This document shows positions 9,548 through 17,693 of a stretch of DNA of 64,000 nucleotides, one piece after another. Numbering within the stretch: the stretch's first letter is position 1; the number at the start of each line of letters is the position of its first letter. Source of the stretch: Myxococcus hansupus (GTDB lineage Bacteria; Myxococcota; Myxococcia; Myxococcales; Myxococcaceae); NCBI RefSeq assembly GCF_000280925.3, contig NZ_CP012109.1, forward strand, positions 2,004,501 through 2,068,500. The letters are read 5' to 3'. A program made the translations under genes and the position numbers. Below the pieces are notes generated by a model. The model ran no database searches, was not told the DNA's origin, and saw only the letters and a program-made list of their open reading frames with translations.

Positions 9548-10273
9548 TCAATCCCCGGAGACGGCAAGCTGCCAGTCGCCTTCGGGTGTGATGCCCACGC
9601 GCAGGCCCAGGTATCCGCCCTGGTCCTTCATCCCCCGGACCTCTGCGTCCGAGTAGATGCCCGAGATGGCGGCCCAATCCTTGTCGGACTTCGCGCCGGT
9701 GACATGGACCGCCGGCCAGAAGTAGAGGTTGCCCTCCTTCGCATAGGGCAGGTTCAGGACCTGGACGATGCGCGCCAGGTCGGGGTTGCCGTTCTTCTCC
9801 GACTTGCGCCAGTAGTCGCCCGCGTCGGTGTCTCCGCCGTAGGAGAAGCGCACGGCCTTGCCGTTCTCGTCCGCCAGCGTGTTGAGCGCCGCGTAATCAC
9901 ACGCCACCGCGGCGGCGATGATGCGCTGGCGCATGGACTCCGCGGCGGGCGGAAGGGGGGGCGACGCAGGGGCCGCGCGCGGCGACAGACCCGAGGCCGA
10001 ACACGTGGCCTTCTCTCCCGCGGGGGCCCCCGTGTACTCGCCCACGCCCGAGTCATTCGTTCCGGGTGCCTGGGCGCCCGAGTCGCCGCCGGCCGTCCCC
10101 GTGGCTGCCGTGGGCTGTTTGGAGGGCGGTGGCGCCGCGCTTTCCGGGGCGGGCGTGGGTGCCTGCGCCTCAACGGGAGCGGCGGACTTCCCAGTGTTGG
10201 TTTCAGGGGTCCGCTCGGTGCAAGCGAAGAGCGAAGCAGCGGCGCAAAGCGACAGCAGCGAGGTGCGGTTCAT
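9548..10273 (-). CDS. Lipoprotein, unknown function
   Basis: A 241-residue protein with a signal peptide and lipobox (MNRTSLLSLCAAASLFACTE, Cys18), then a Pro/Ala/Thr-rich linker to about residue 85. A compact C-terminal domain follows: RQRIIAAAVACDYAALNTLA suggests a helical repeat, and the rest includes RFSYGGDTDAGDYW and a strand-rich end (YLGLRVGITPEGDWQLAVSG). The layout resembles surface-exposed lipoproteins with a flexible tether. The domain is not assigned. Confidence 0.75.
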   Translation of the reverse strand: MNRTSLLSLCAAASLFACTERTPETNTGKSAAPVEAQAPTPAPESAAPPPSKQPTAATGTAGGDSGAQAPGTNDSGVGEYTGAPAGEKATCSASGLSPRAAPASPPLPPAAESMRQRIIAAAVACDYAALNTLADENGKAVRFSYGGDTDAGDYWRKSEKNGNPDLARIVQVLNLPYAKEGNLYFWPAVHVTGAKSDKDWAAISGIYSDAEVRGMKDQGGYLGLRVGITPEGDWQLAVSGD

Positions 10274-10325
10274 GGCGCACCCGTTCTAGTCCAGCGGCGT
10301 TTCACGGAGCGCCGGTTTCGGTTCC

Positions 10326-10538
10326 TCAGCCCCCGCCTTTTGGTGACTCGATGACGACTCCAAACGGGTCGAACGGCCGCTCGTCCTTCTTCTCCGGCGC
10401 GCGGGGCGTCGTGCCCGTGGGAGGGCCCGGACGGACCGACGTATAGGGGTCGATCTTCACCGGAATGCCATACACCTTGGGGTTCTTCGGCGACTCCGCG
10501 GGCTTGCTTCCGAAAGGAGGGCTGGAGTTGTCGCTCAT
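10326..10538 (-). CDS. Small Pro-rich hypothetical protein
   Basis: A 70-residue reading frame from ATG 10538 (MSDNSSPPFGSKPAES); an alternative ATG at 10547 adds MDG. AAAGGAGG-like purine-rich sequence is absent upstream, so the start is uncertain. The product is rich in Pro, Lys and Gly, lacks a signal peptide or membrane segment, and ends ESPKGGG. Codon bias matches its neighbours, which is the main reason to accept it. It is divergent from the SRAP gene. Confidence 0.55.
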   Translation of the reverse strand: MSDNSSPPFGSKPAESPKNPKVYGIPVKIDPYTSVRPGPPTGTTPRAPEKKDERPFDPFGVVIESPKGGG

Positions 10539-10634
10539 GCCGTCCATTCTAGCTCGGCGTCCGCCTGTCCGGTTGTCCGCCCCGGAAAGGTGACTTCTTG
10601 GGCAATCGTCCCACCAGGGCGATACTTCCTGCCC

Positions 10635-11309
10635 ATGTGCGGCCGTGTCACCGTTCGAACGTCTCCTGAGCAGATTGTCACCGGGCTGGGCCTCGCGGGC
10701 GTCCGCACCGCGGTCCAGCGCCCCCGCTTCAACCTGTGTCCCACGCAGTTGATGCCGGTGGTGACCAATGACGGCGCCCGGATGTTGGATGCCTTCCGCT
10801 GGGGCCTCATCCCGGGTTGGGCGAAGGACCCGTCCATCGGCAACAAGCTCATCAATGCCCGAGGTGAGACGGTGGCGGAGAAGCCCAGCTTCCGCTCCGC
10901 GCTGAAGAAGCGCCGCTGCCTGGTCGTCGTGGATGGCTGGTACGAGTGGAAGCAGGACACGAAGCCGAAGACGCCCTTTCACTTCCACCACAAGGATGGG
11001 CAACTCCTGGCCCTGGCCGGATTGTGGGAGGAGTGGACGGCGCCGGACACGGGCGAGGTGCTCAACACCTGCACCATCATCACCACCGGGCCGAACGCGC
11101 TGATGGCGCCCATTCACGACCGGATGCCCGTCATCCTCGCCCCCGAGGCGCAGGAGCTGTGGCTGCGTCCGGAGCCGCAGGACGCAGCCGTGCTGCTCCC
11201 GCTGCTGGTGCCCTTCGCGGAGGATTCCCTCGCCGCGTACGAGGTGTCGCGCGTGGTGAACTCCCCCGCCAACGACACCCCGGAATGCGTGGAGCGCGTG
11301 GCCGCCTGA
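10635..11309 (+). CDS. SOS response-associated (SRAP/HMCES-type) protein
   Basis: A 224-residue SRAP domain protein (YedK-like). Starting at ATG 10635 places the essential nucleophile at Cys2 (MCGRVTV); after Met removal it forms a thiazolidine crosslink with abasic sites in single-stranded DNA. Other conserved elements are NARGETVAEKPSF, the WYEWK active-site Glu, and IHDRMPVIL with the His. An upstream in-frame GTG (10590) would bury Cys2 and is rejected. It protects abasic DNA during replication or damage. Confidence 0.92.
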   Translation: MCGRVTVRTSPEQIVTGLGLAGVRTAVQRPRFNLCPTQLMPVVTNDGARMLDAFRWGLIPGWAKDPSIGNKLINARGETVAEKPSFRSALKKRRCLVVVDGWYEWKQDTKPKTPFHFHHKDGQLLALAGLWEEWTAPDTGEVLNTCTIITTGPNALMAPIHDRMPVILAPEAQELWLRPEPQDAAVLLPLLVPFAEDSLAAYEVSRVVNSPANDTPECVERVAA

Positions 11310-11319
11310 GCGGACCGGC

Positions 11320-11709
11320 TCAGGCGCGGCGGCGCACCTTGGCGTCGAGGCTCCACGGCCCCGCGCCGATGAGCGCGATGCCCGCCATGACGGCGAGGTA
11401 GAGCAGGGCCAGCTCCATGCGGCCGAACGGGTCGGCGCGGTGCCGGTAGAGCGCCACCACCATTGTGAAGCCCGCCATCGCGGCGGCCGGACGCGTGAAG
11501 AGGCCCACCGCGACCAGCAGTCCGCCCAGGAACTCCGCCAGGGTGGCGCACCAGGCGAAGAAGGTGGGGAAGGGGAAGCCGAGCTGCGCGACACCCGCCG
11601 CGAACTTGCTCATGTCGCCGGTGAGCTTGGGCAGGCCATGGCCCAGCGCCAGCGAGAGACCGAACACCACGCGGATCAACGTCAAACCCACCGCGGACTT
11701 ACCCACCAT
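11320..11709 (-). CDS. DoxX family membrane protein
   Basis: A 129-residue protein with four hydrophobic segments (about 8-24, 46-67, 74-91 and 98-116) and the DoxX pattern: GLTLIRVVFGLSLALGHGLPKL, FFAWCATLAEFLGGLLVAVGLFTRPAA. DoxX proteins are small inner-membrane quinol oxidase-like or redox-stress proteins of uncertain activity. It lies 83 nt downstream of the winged-helix regulator gene on the same strand and may be read from that operon. Confidence 0.88.
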   Translation of the reverse strand: MVGKSAVGLTLIRVVFGLSLALGHGLPKLTGDMSKFAAGVAQLGFPFPTFFAWCATLAEFLGGLLVAVGLFTRPAAAMAGFTMVVALYRHRADPFGRMELALLYLAVMAGIALIGAGPWSLDAKVRRRA

Positions 11710-11792
11710 GCCGTGTACCTCCCAGGTTGCCCGAGCATCCTCGCACGGCGGCGCGCGTCACGTGTCGCGGATGATGGCGGGCCCCTGGCGCC

Positions 11793-12128
11793 CTAGCTGC
11801 TGCCTTCCTCGGGAACCCAGCGCCTGGCTCGGCCGCGCAGCTTCTCGAGCTGTTCCCAGTGACGCTCGATGGCCTCTCGTCCCGCGTCGGTGATGCGCAG
11901 CAGGGTGTGCGGCGTCTTGGCCCGGAACTGCTTCTCCACGGTGACGAGCCCTGCCTCCTCCAGCTTGGACAGGTGGCTGGACAGGTTGCCCTTGGAGAGG
12001 CCCGTGAGGCCCTGAAGGTAGAGGAAGTCGGCGCTGTCACACGCGGACAGCGCCGTGAGGAGCGACAGCCGCGCGGGCTCGTGGATGAGCCGGTCCAGCG
12101 TGGCCAATTGTTCGAAAGGGGCTTTCAT
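11793..12128 (-). CDS. Winged-helix transcriptional regulator
   Basis: A 111-residue one-domain regulator starting at ATG 12128; longer upstream starts would run into the preceding gene. The winged helix is clear: RLIHEPARLSLLTALSACD, then the recognition region LQGLTGLSKGNLSSHLSKLE and the wing VTVEKQFRAKTPHTLLRITD, as in the HTH_34/MarR-like small regulators. It overlaps the upstream membrane-protein gene by 4 nt (ATGA), so the pair is translationally coupled. A promoter flanked by two identical-arm operators lies before that gene, and this regulator is the natural candidate to bind them (autoregulation, inferred). Confidence 0.85.
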   Translation of the reverse strand: MKAPFEQLATLDRLIHEPARLSLLTALSACDSADFLYLQGLTGLSKGNLSSHLSKLEEAGLVTVEKQFRAKTPHTLLRITDAGREAIERHWEQLEKLRGRARRWVPEEGSS

Positions 12129-12802
12129 CCCGCGGCTTCCAGTTCCGCCGTGGAGGTGTCCGCGGGGCTCAAGGCGCGGACGAGCAGGCGGTGGTCCAAA
12201 ATCCCCAGCACCAGGATGGCCACGCCCCATGCGGCATTGAAGGTCACCAGATCGCACCGTACGGCGGAGGCCGCGTCACCCGCGTGCATCCAGCCGCACA
12301 GGGGATTGAATCCAAGCGCATGCAGGGCCGCGACGAGGAACATGGCACCCGCGGTGGGCGGGTAGTGGGGCACGAAGCGGCCAATGGCCGCCCAGTAGGC
12401 GAGCAGTGCCGTCGCGCTGACCGCGAGCGCCCCGCCGACGGGAAACCCGGGCGTCGCGCCGCGGAGCCCCAGCGCGATCAGCCCGAAGGCCAACACCAGT
12501 CCCACCGCGGAGAAGCCCAGCGTCAGCCGCAGCCGGGTCTGTTTCATGGCGGGGCTCGGGCGCACCTCGCCAAACCGGCGCTGGTAGTAGGCGCCCGCCA
12601 GCGGATAGAGCACCAGCGTTGCGACCATCCCCGCGACCAGCGCGATGGCCCCCGCGGCGGCGGGTGTGCCTCCACTGGGAGGCAGCAAGGTCAGCCACAG
12701 CGCGAAGCCGAGCATCAAGACGCCGAAGGGAAGGAACCGCAGTCCCTGGAGCCAGTCGTAGTACCGCGTCACGAATTGAATGCGCTGGAGCCGCTCGTCC
12801 AT
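12125..12802 (-). CDS. Polytopic membrane protein, unknown function
   Basis: A 225-residue protein with about six hydrophobic segments (for example LRFLPFGVLMLGFALWLTLL at 20-39, AAAGAIALVAGMVATLVLYP and ALAVSATALLAYWAAIGRFV). It has no recognised enzyme motif. A small membrane protein followed by a one-domain winged-helix regulator recurs in bacteria, usually as a self-regulated unit. It is the first gene of the operon; the promoter and operators at 12827-12900 lie directly upstream. Confidence 0.75.
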   Translation of the reverse strand: MDERLQRIQFVTRYYDWLQGLRFLPFGVLMLGFALWLTLLPPSGGTPAAAGAIALVAGMVATLVLYPLAGAYYQRRFGEVRPSPAMKQTRLRLTLGFSAVGLVLAFGLIALGLRGATPGFPVGGALAVSATALLAYWAAIGRFVPHYPPTAGAMFLVAALHALGFNPLCGWMHAGDAASAVRCDLVTFNAAWGVAILVLGILDHRLLVRALSPADTSTAELEAAG

Positions 12803-12826
12803 GGCTGTGCCTCGTTCGGGCAGACA

Positions 12827-12843
12827 GGTTTGTGGTGCAAACC
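12827..12843. promoter_or_regulatory. Operator copy 1 (GGTTTG-N5-CAAACC)
   Basis: The 17-bp palindrome GGTTTGTGGTGCAAACC has 6-bp arms. It sits at the expected transcription start of the minus-strand promoter at 12850-12878. A second copy with the same arms lies at 12884-12900, 57 bp away start to start. Confidence 0.7.
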
Positions 12844-12849
12844 AGGATG

Positions 12850-12878
12850 GAGATAGAGCCTCGTCGAGTCTCTGTCAA
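12850..12878 (-). promoter_or_regulatory. Sigma-70 type promoter of the membrane protein/regulator operon
   Basis: On the minus strand TTGACA (12878-12873, full match to the -35 consensus) is separated by exactly 17 nt from TATCTC (12855-12850, 4 of 6). It is placed 47 nt before the start codon at 12802 and framed on both sides by operator copies. Confidence 0.7.
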
Positions 12879-12883
12879 TAACT

Positions 12884-12900
12884 GGTTTGCGGTACAAACC
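12884..12900. promoter_or_regulatory. Operator copy 2 (GGTTTG-N5-CAAACC)
   Basis: The palindrome GGTTTGCGGTACAAACC abuts the upstream side of the -35 element. It differs from copy 1 only in two spacer bases, so the arms and the central GGT are conserved. Confidence 0.7.
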
Positions 12901-12947
12901 GGGCCGGCGACGGGAGCCCGGGGCGCGTGAATGTTCTGGGCGCCGTC

Positions 12948-14462
12948 TCAGGCGGAGCGCTTGGGCGCGCGCATGTCGCTGATGGCCAGCGGGAGCCGGT
13001 CTCCCTGGGAGGAGACGAGCGCGGCGTTGAGGACGAAGTCCTGGCCCATGCGGAGCTCCAGCGTGGTGGGGCCCTTGTGGGTGGTGCGCCAGTCCAGCTC
13101 GACGCGGACGGTGCCCAGCAGCTCGCGGTCCACGGTGGTGGTGTCGAGCGCCTCGAAGAGGGCGATGGAGAGCGGCCCCGGAATCATGGGCAGCTCCAGC
13201 GTCACCGACTTCGTCGCGGGCACGGGCGTGTTGGCGGGGATGACCTCGTGCTGGGCGCCGCCGGGGACCATGATGCTGATGGGCATGGGCACCACGTCCG
13301 CCAGGCCGGTGATGCCCCGCGCCAGGTTCCGGCCGAGGATGGCCGCGCCCACCGCGACGCCGAGCTCCGGGTGGACCTCCTTGTCGGAGGACAGTCGCTT
13401 GAAGTGCGAGAAGCGCTCGCGAATGGCGGGCATGCGCGTCTGGCCACCGACGAGGACCAGCTCGTCGATTTGCTCTGACTTGAGCTGCGCGCGCTCCAGC
13501 ACGTCGTCGCAGGCGGAGGCGGTGCGCTCGATGAGTTGGAACACCATCTCCTCGAGCCGCTTGCGGGTGAGCGTGTAGTCGAAGTCGATGAACCCGCCGT
13601 CCTTCTGGGCGATGCACGGCACGCGGAGCACGGTGGCGTCGCGCTGGCTCAGGGCCATCTTCGCGGACTCGGCGGCGAAGACGAGCCGCTGCATCACGAC
13701 CTTGTTCCCGCGCAGGTTGATGCCGTGCTTCTGGTGGAAGTCGTCCACCAGCATCTCCACGATGCGCTCGTCGAAGTTGGCGCCGCCCAGGAAGGCGTCA
13801 CCGCCGGTGGCGAGCACCTTCACGACCTTGTTCTGCACGGCGAGCAGGGTGGCGTCGAAGGTGCCGCCGCCCAGGTCGAACACCATCACCGTCTGCTCGG
13901 GGTTGCGCAGGTTGGCGTAGTAGAGCGCGGCGGCGGTGGGCTCGTTGATGATGGCGCGCACCTGGAGGCCGGCCTGCTCCGCCGCGTGGCGCACGGCCGC
14001 GCGCTGGCGGCTGCTGGCGTGCGCGGGCACGGTGAGTACGCACTCGCGGAAGGGCGTGCCGGCGGCGTGGTTCGCCAGCGTGAGAATCTGCTTGATGATG
14101 AGGTGGGCGACTTCCGTCAGCGAGGTCTGCTTCCCGTACATCGTCACCGCGGTGTAGCCGTCCTCGGCTTCGACGAGCTCGAAGGCGTACTTGTCCTTGT
14201 GCTGGGTGACGTACTCGGACTGGAAGCGGCGGCCCAGGAAGCGCTTGGCGCCGAAGACGGTGTGGCGCGGGTCGTCGATGATCTGCCGGCGCGCGGCGTG
14301 TCCGACTATGGCCTTGTCCGCCGCGTGGAACCACACGACGGAGGGCAGGGTGACGCTTTTGTCCGTGACGGGAACGACCCGGAGCTTGCCCGCCTTGTCG
14401 AAGAAGGCCGCGGCGGTGTTGGTGGTCCCGAAGTCGATGCCAAGGATGGAGCCCGTACTCAT
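12948..14462 (-). CDS. Hsp70 family protein (DnaK-like, no C-terminal lid)
   Basis: A 504-residue protein starting at 14462 (MSTGSILGIDFGTTNTAAAF), preceded by a GGGAGAG ribosome binding site. The nucleotide-binding domain is complete: phosphate-1 loop GIDFGTTNTA (8-17), ATLTVPAHAS-type connect, phosphate-2 VMVFDLGGGTFDATLL and adenosine motif LVLVGGQTRMPAI. A beta-type substrate domain follows, but the protein ends about 130 residues short of DnaK, lacking the helical lid. M. xanthus has many such Hsp70 paralogues, some with roles in motility or surface polysaccharide. No dnaJ or grpE lies nearby. Confidence 0.88.
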   Translation of the reverse strand: MSTGSILGIDFGTTNTAAAFFDKAGKLRVVPVTDKSVTLPSVVWFHAADKAIVGHAARRQIIDDPRHTVFGAKRFLGRRFQSEYVTQHKDKYAFELVEAEDGYTAVTMYGKQTSLTEVAHLIIKQILTLANHAAGTPFRECVLTVPAHASSRQRAAVRHAAEQAGLQVRAIINEPTAAALYYANLRNPEQTVMVFDLGGGTFDATLLAVQNKVVKVLATGGDAFLGGANFDERIVEMLVDDFHQKHGINLRGNKVVMQRLVFAAESAKMALSQRDATVLRVPCIAQKDGGFIDFDYTLTRKRLEEMVFQLIERTASACDDVLERAQLKSEQIDELVLVGGQTRMPAIRERFSHFKRLSSDKEVHPELGVAVGAAILGRNLARGITGLADVVPMPISIMVPGGAQHEVIPANTPVPATKSVTLELPMIPGPLSIALFEALDTTTVDRELLGTVRVELDWRTTHKGPTTLELRMGQDFVLNAALVSSQGDRLPLAISDMRAPKRSA

Positions 14463-14713
14463 CACCGCCGACTCTCCCACGTCCCGTCGGCCCGTTCAGC
14501 CCCTGAAAACATCCCCGTGTCCGGTGCGGGTGGGTCACTTGAAGCCCGGTTGCACTTCGCTTCACTCCCGGGCGTCGGCGCGCGGCGACGGGCAGTAGAA
14601 ATGTGCCGCTGGGTGGGGATGGCGCGCACGCGGGGGCTCGCTGACTTGGGTGCCACGACCGCCCGCGTTGGTCCGGTGTTCGCCGTTGACCGGCATGCGC
14701 CGCCGTTCCATGG

Positions 14714-15442
14714 ATGCGCGCCATGGGGCCTGTGGATCGAAGTCTGGTTCGGGATGTCGCGGCGATTGCCGCCGCGTCCGGTGTCATCGGTGCGTCGTTT
14801 GGTGCAATCGCGGTGGCGTCGGGACTGTCGGTGTGGCTCGCGTCGGCCATGTCCGTGCTCGTCTTCGCGGGCGGCTCGCAGTTCATGGCGGTGGGCGTGG
14901 TGGCCGGCGGAGGCAGCCCCGTGGCTGCGGTCATCGCGGGGCTGCTGCTCAACGCCAGGCACCTGCCGTTCGGCCTGACGCTGACGGACGTGCTCGGTGA
15001 ACGCTGGCCCATGCGGCTGCTCGGCACGCACCTGATGGTGGACGAGTCCGTGGCGTTCGCGCTCGCTCAGCCGACGCCGGAGCGACGGAAGGCGGCCTAC
15101 TGGTGGTGCGGCGGCGCGTTGTTCATCGCCTGGAACGTGGGGGTCGTCCTGGGCGCCCTCGCGGGTTCGACCCTGGGCAATCCGGAGGCGCTGGGGCTCG
15201 ACGCCGCGTTCCCCGCGGGGCTGCTGGCCTTGTTGCTGCCGTCCTTCTTCGCGCCGTCCTCGGGGGCTGGTGAGGGAGTGGAGGGCGAGACGGCCCGCGC
15301 ACACGAGGCCCGCGCGGCGGCAGTCCGGGCTCGCTGGGTGGCGGGGGGCGCGGTGCTCATCGCGCTCGCCACCACGCCGTTTCTTCCCGCTGGCGTCCCC
15401 GTGTTGCTCGCGCTGCTGGCGGTGGGGCTGGTGCTGCGATGA
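14714..15442 (+). CDS. azlC: AzlC family branched-chain amino acid export permease
   Basis: A 242-residue membrane protein, the large subunit of AzlCD-type exporters. The family pattern ASFGAIAVASGLSVWLASAMS, FAGGSQFMAVGVV and LLLNARHLPFGLTL is clear. The stop overlaps the azlD start by 4 nt. A charged loop (GEGVEGETARAHEARA) separates the last helices. The start is either 14714 or the ATG 9 nt downstream; neither has a strong ribosome binding site. Confidence 0.9.
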   Translation: MRAMGPVDRSLVRDVAAIAAASGVIGASFGAIAVASGLSVWLASAMSVLVFAGGSQFMAVGVVAGGGSPVAAVIAGLLLNARHLPFGLTLTDVLGERWPMRLLGTHLMVDESVAFALAQPTPERRKAAYWWCGGALFIAWNVGVVLGALAGSTLGNPEALGLDAAFPAGLLALLLPSFFAPSSGAGEGVEGETARAHEARAAAVRARWVAGGAVLIALATTPFLPAGVPVLLALLAVGLVLR

Positions 15443-15747
15443 CGCTGCTCCCCATCCTGATTCTGGCGGCGGGCACCTATGCCTTCCGGCTGGCGGGCCC
15501 GCTGTTGAGCCAGCGCCTTCAGGTGTCCGCGCGCGTCCAGGGGCTGCTGTCCCTCTCGGCCATCGCGCTGCTCACCGCGCTGGTGGCCACGGCCGCGCTG
15601 ACGGCGAACGGCGGCTTCGCGGGCTGGGCGCGTCCGGCGGGGGTGCTCGCTGGCGCCGTCCTGGCGTGGCGGAAATGGCCCTTCGTCGTCGTGGTCGTTT
15701 CGGCGGCGGCTGTGACCGGTTTGTTACGAATGTCGGGTGTAGGTTGA
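15439..15747 (+). CDS. azlD: AzlD family permease subunit
   Basis: A 102-residue protein with four hydrophobic helices, the small partner of AzlC. LLPILILAAGTYAFRLAGPLL at the N-terminus is the family signature. The start overlaps the azlC stop (ATGA), so translation is coupled. Together the two form an inner-membrane exporter for branched-chain amino acids or analogues. Confidence 0.88.
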   Translation: MTLLPILILAAGTYAFRLAGPLLSQRLQVSARVQGLLSLSAIALLTALVATAALTANGGFAGWARPAGVLAGAVLAWRKWPFVVVVVSAAAVTGLLRMSGVG

Positions 15748-15846
15748 ATTCAGGTTAAATCACGCACTGCGGCTTGATGGGGGCTGATGTAGGTGGCAGG
15801 CTCCGCACTGTAGGTGGACATTTTACTCTCTCAGTGAGGACTTGCC

Positions 15847-16695
15847 ATGACCGGAATTGATCGCTCTTCGTCGTCGAGAAGCTCCCAGCGGGAGTCGCGG
15901 GTGTCCGGAGGGGACTCCGCCAAGGGGCTCCGGAACGAGACGAACCGTCGTGAGGACGCGCGGCCGGTGGAGAAGAACAGGGCCTCGGGCTATTCGGTGA
16001 AGGACGGCTGGGATTCGCGTCCGGCCCAGGGCCACGCGGCGAACAAGCTTCAGCCGGCGGCCGAAGCCCAGGGCGTGCAGGCCGAGGGCGGAGTTGCCGC
16101 GACGACGGAGCCGAACGTCGACTGGGACTTCATCGCCGAGCAGGAGGGCCGCGCGGTAACGCAGGCCTATGTCCCGGACGCGTCGGGCAGCAAGAGCGGC
16201 GTCACGGTGGGCACGGGCGTGGACCTGGGCGCGCGGAACATGGCCGACCTGGACCGGCTGGGGCTGTCGCCCGAGCTGAAGGCGAAGCTGGAGCCATACC
16301 TGGGCAAGCAGGGCCAGGCCGCCGCGGACTACCTGGCGGAGAACCCGCTGACGCTGACGGCGGACGAGGTCAAGGAGCTGGACCAGGCCGTGAAGGGCGA
16401 GGCGCTGGACAACATCGTCAAGGAGTACGACACCGAGGTCGAGCGTCTGAACGCCGCGGACGGTGGAAGCCGGCCGAAGTTCGCCGAGCTGCCGCGGGAG
16501 ATGCAGACGGTGATTGCGTCCGTCGGCTTCCAGTACGGCTCGCTGAAGACGGCCACGCCCAACTTCTTCGCGCAGGTGACGGAGCAGAAGTGGGACGAGG
16601 CGAAGGCCAACCTGGAGGACTTCGGCGACCGTTATCCGTCGCGCCGTGGCCGCGAGGCGGACCTGCTGGGCCAGGGCATCGAGAGCCTGAGCTGA
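15847..16695 (+). CDS. Pesticin-like (T4-lysozyme-fold) muramidase
   Basis: A 282-residue protein. Residues 1-90 are polar and look disordered, with no signal peptide. From 91 on it resembles the pesticin C-terminal/phage lysozyme fold: FIAEQEGRAVTQAYVP (candidate catalytic Glu100), SGVTVGTGVDLGARN (Thr120 and Asp126). The Thr-to-Asp spacing of six residues is the same as in pesticin (Thr201/Asp207), where Glu178 completes the triad. It should cleave peptidoglycan. The ATG follows a GTGAGGA ribosome binding site. Without a Sec signal it must leave the cell another way (secretion system, lysis) or act inside. The following TPR and small acidic proteins could be partners. The match rests on motifs only. 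Confidence 0.75.
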   Translation: MTGIDRSSSSRSSQRESRVSGGDSAKGLRNETNRREDARPVEKNRASGYSVKDGWDSRPAQGHAANKLQPAAEAQGVQAEGGVAATTEPNVDWDFIAEQEGRAVTQAYVPDASGSKSGVTVGTGVDLGARNMADLDRLGLSPELKAKLEPYLGKQGQAAADYLAENPLTLTADEVKELDQAVKGEALDNIVKEYDTEVERLNAADGGSRPKFAELPREMQTVIASVGFQYGSLKTATPNFFAQVTEQKWDEAKANLEDFGDRYPSRRGREADLLGQGIESLS

Positions 16696-16792
16696 GTTTC
16701 AGACGTGTCTCCGAGTGGAGGGCGTCTCTTCGTGGGTGAGGCCCCTGGAGGGACGCCGTTCCGCGCGACGGTGCGCTGAAGTAGGTTCCGCG

Positions 16793-17257
16793 ATGGAGCA
16801 AGGGCATCGCGGAGCCGTCGTGACATCGAAAGTGGAAGACGTGGAAGCGCGAATCGCCGAGCTGTGTGCTGAAGGCAATGCGCTCGCGGATGAAGAGGAC
16901 TTCGCCGGCGCGCTGTCGCGGTTCGAGCAGGCGTTGGCGCTGATACCCGAGCCCGCGGATGACCACGAGTCGACGCAGTGGGTCTGTGTCTCCATCGGGG
17001 ACATGCACTTCCAACTGGGGCAGTACGCCGAAGGCCGCGAGTTCATGAGGCGGGCCGTGGCGCTGCCGGACGGACTGGGCAATCCCTTCATCCATCTCCG
17101 CCTGGGCCAGTTCGCCTTCGAGCTGGGCGACATGGCGCGCGCCGGAGACGAACTGGCCCGCGCCTACATGGGCGGCGGGGAGGAGATCTTCGACGAGGAC
17201 GACCCGAAGTACTTCCAGTACGTGAAGTCCATCCTGCGCCCCGCGCGGGATTCTTGA
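16793..17257 (+). CDS. TPR-like protein
   Basis: About 154 residues from ATG 16793; the open frame extends to 16715 and a GTG further downstream (before TSKVEDV) is also possible. Helical pairs IAELCAEGNALADEEDFAGALSRFEQALALIP, then VCVSIGDMHFQLGQYAEGREFMRRAVAL and FIHLRLGQFAFELGDMARAGDELARAYM make three tetratricopeptide-like units. The C-terminus (GGGEEIFDEDDPKYFQYVKSIL) is acidic. Cytosolic. TPR proteins with this ending occur beside polymorphic toxin or immunity genes; here it sits between a muramidase and an interrupted small gene, so an immunity or chaperone role is possible but unproven. Confidence 0.7.
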   Translation: MEQGHRGAVVTSKVEDVEARIAELCAEGNALADEEDFAGALSRFEQALALIPEPADDHESTQWVCVSIGDMHFQLGQYAEGREFMRRAVALPDGLGNPFIHLRLGQFAFELGDMARAGDELARAYMGGGEEIFDEDDPKYFQYVKSILRPARDS

Positions 17258-17276
17258 AGGGAAAGGGCCGCCCAGC

Positions 17277-17693
17277 ATGTCCCAGGAGCCGTTGCGCGAA
17301 CAGGAGGTGCTGGATGTGCTCCACGCCATCGAGCGCGGGGAGGTCACCATTCCCATCGAACAGCAGGATGCCGCGTCGGAACGATACAGTGGCCATGTGG
17401 AGTTCATCGGCTCCAATGGCTGGCGGTTCGTCATCTTCGATGACTGCCATGAATGGGATTACATCGTCGAGGTCACGGCGCCAGACGGACGCTCGCTCGA
17501 TTACGAGACCATGTATCGCACGATGCCGACGCTGGCGCACTACCGGCCGCCGCTGTCACTGTCCATCGACCAGTGGGGAATTCCTTCCCCACTTTGGGAT
17601 GATTTGGGCCTGCTCCGGTTCGGTGGACAGGTTGACTATGCTGCCAGCCTCTTGGTTTCGGCCATCCGCTCGTACTCCGCAGGGCAGACGTAG
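17277..17693 (+). CDS. Small acidic protein, C-terminus replaced by IS insertion
   Basis: A 138-residue frame of which residues 1-116 are native; the last 22 (from about GQVDYAASLL) are encoded by the IS end. Native features include the strand pair GHVEFIGSNGWRFVIFDDC and EWDYIVEVTAPDGRSLDYE, which recall DUF7693-type proteins (weak, by eye). Removing the IS and one CGG target copy gives a continuous 125-residue frame ending RFGTGLLPDSVR, so the insertion removed only nine residues and the protein may still fold. It follows the TPR gene by 19 nt. Confidence 0.7.
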   Translation: MSQEPLREQEVLDVLHAIERGEVTIPIEQQDAASERYSGHVEFIGSNGWRFVIFDDCHEWDYIVEVTAPDGRSLDYETMYRTMPTLAHYRPPLSLSIDQWGIPSPLWDDLGLLRFGGQVDYAASLLVSAIRSYSAGQT

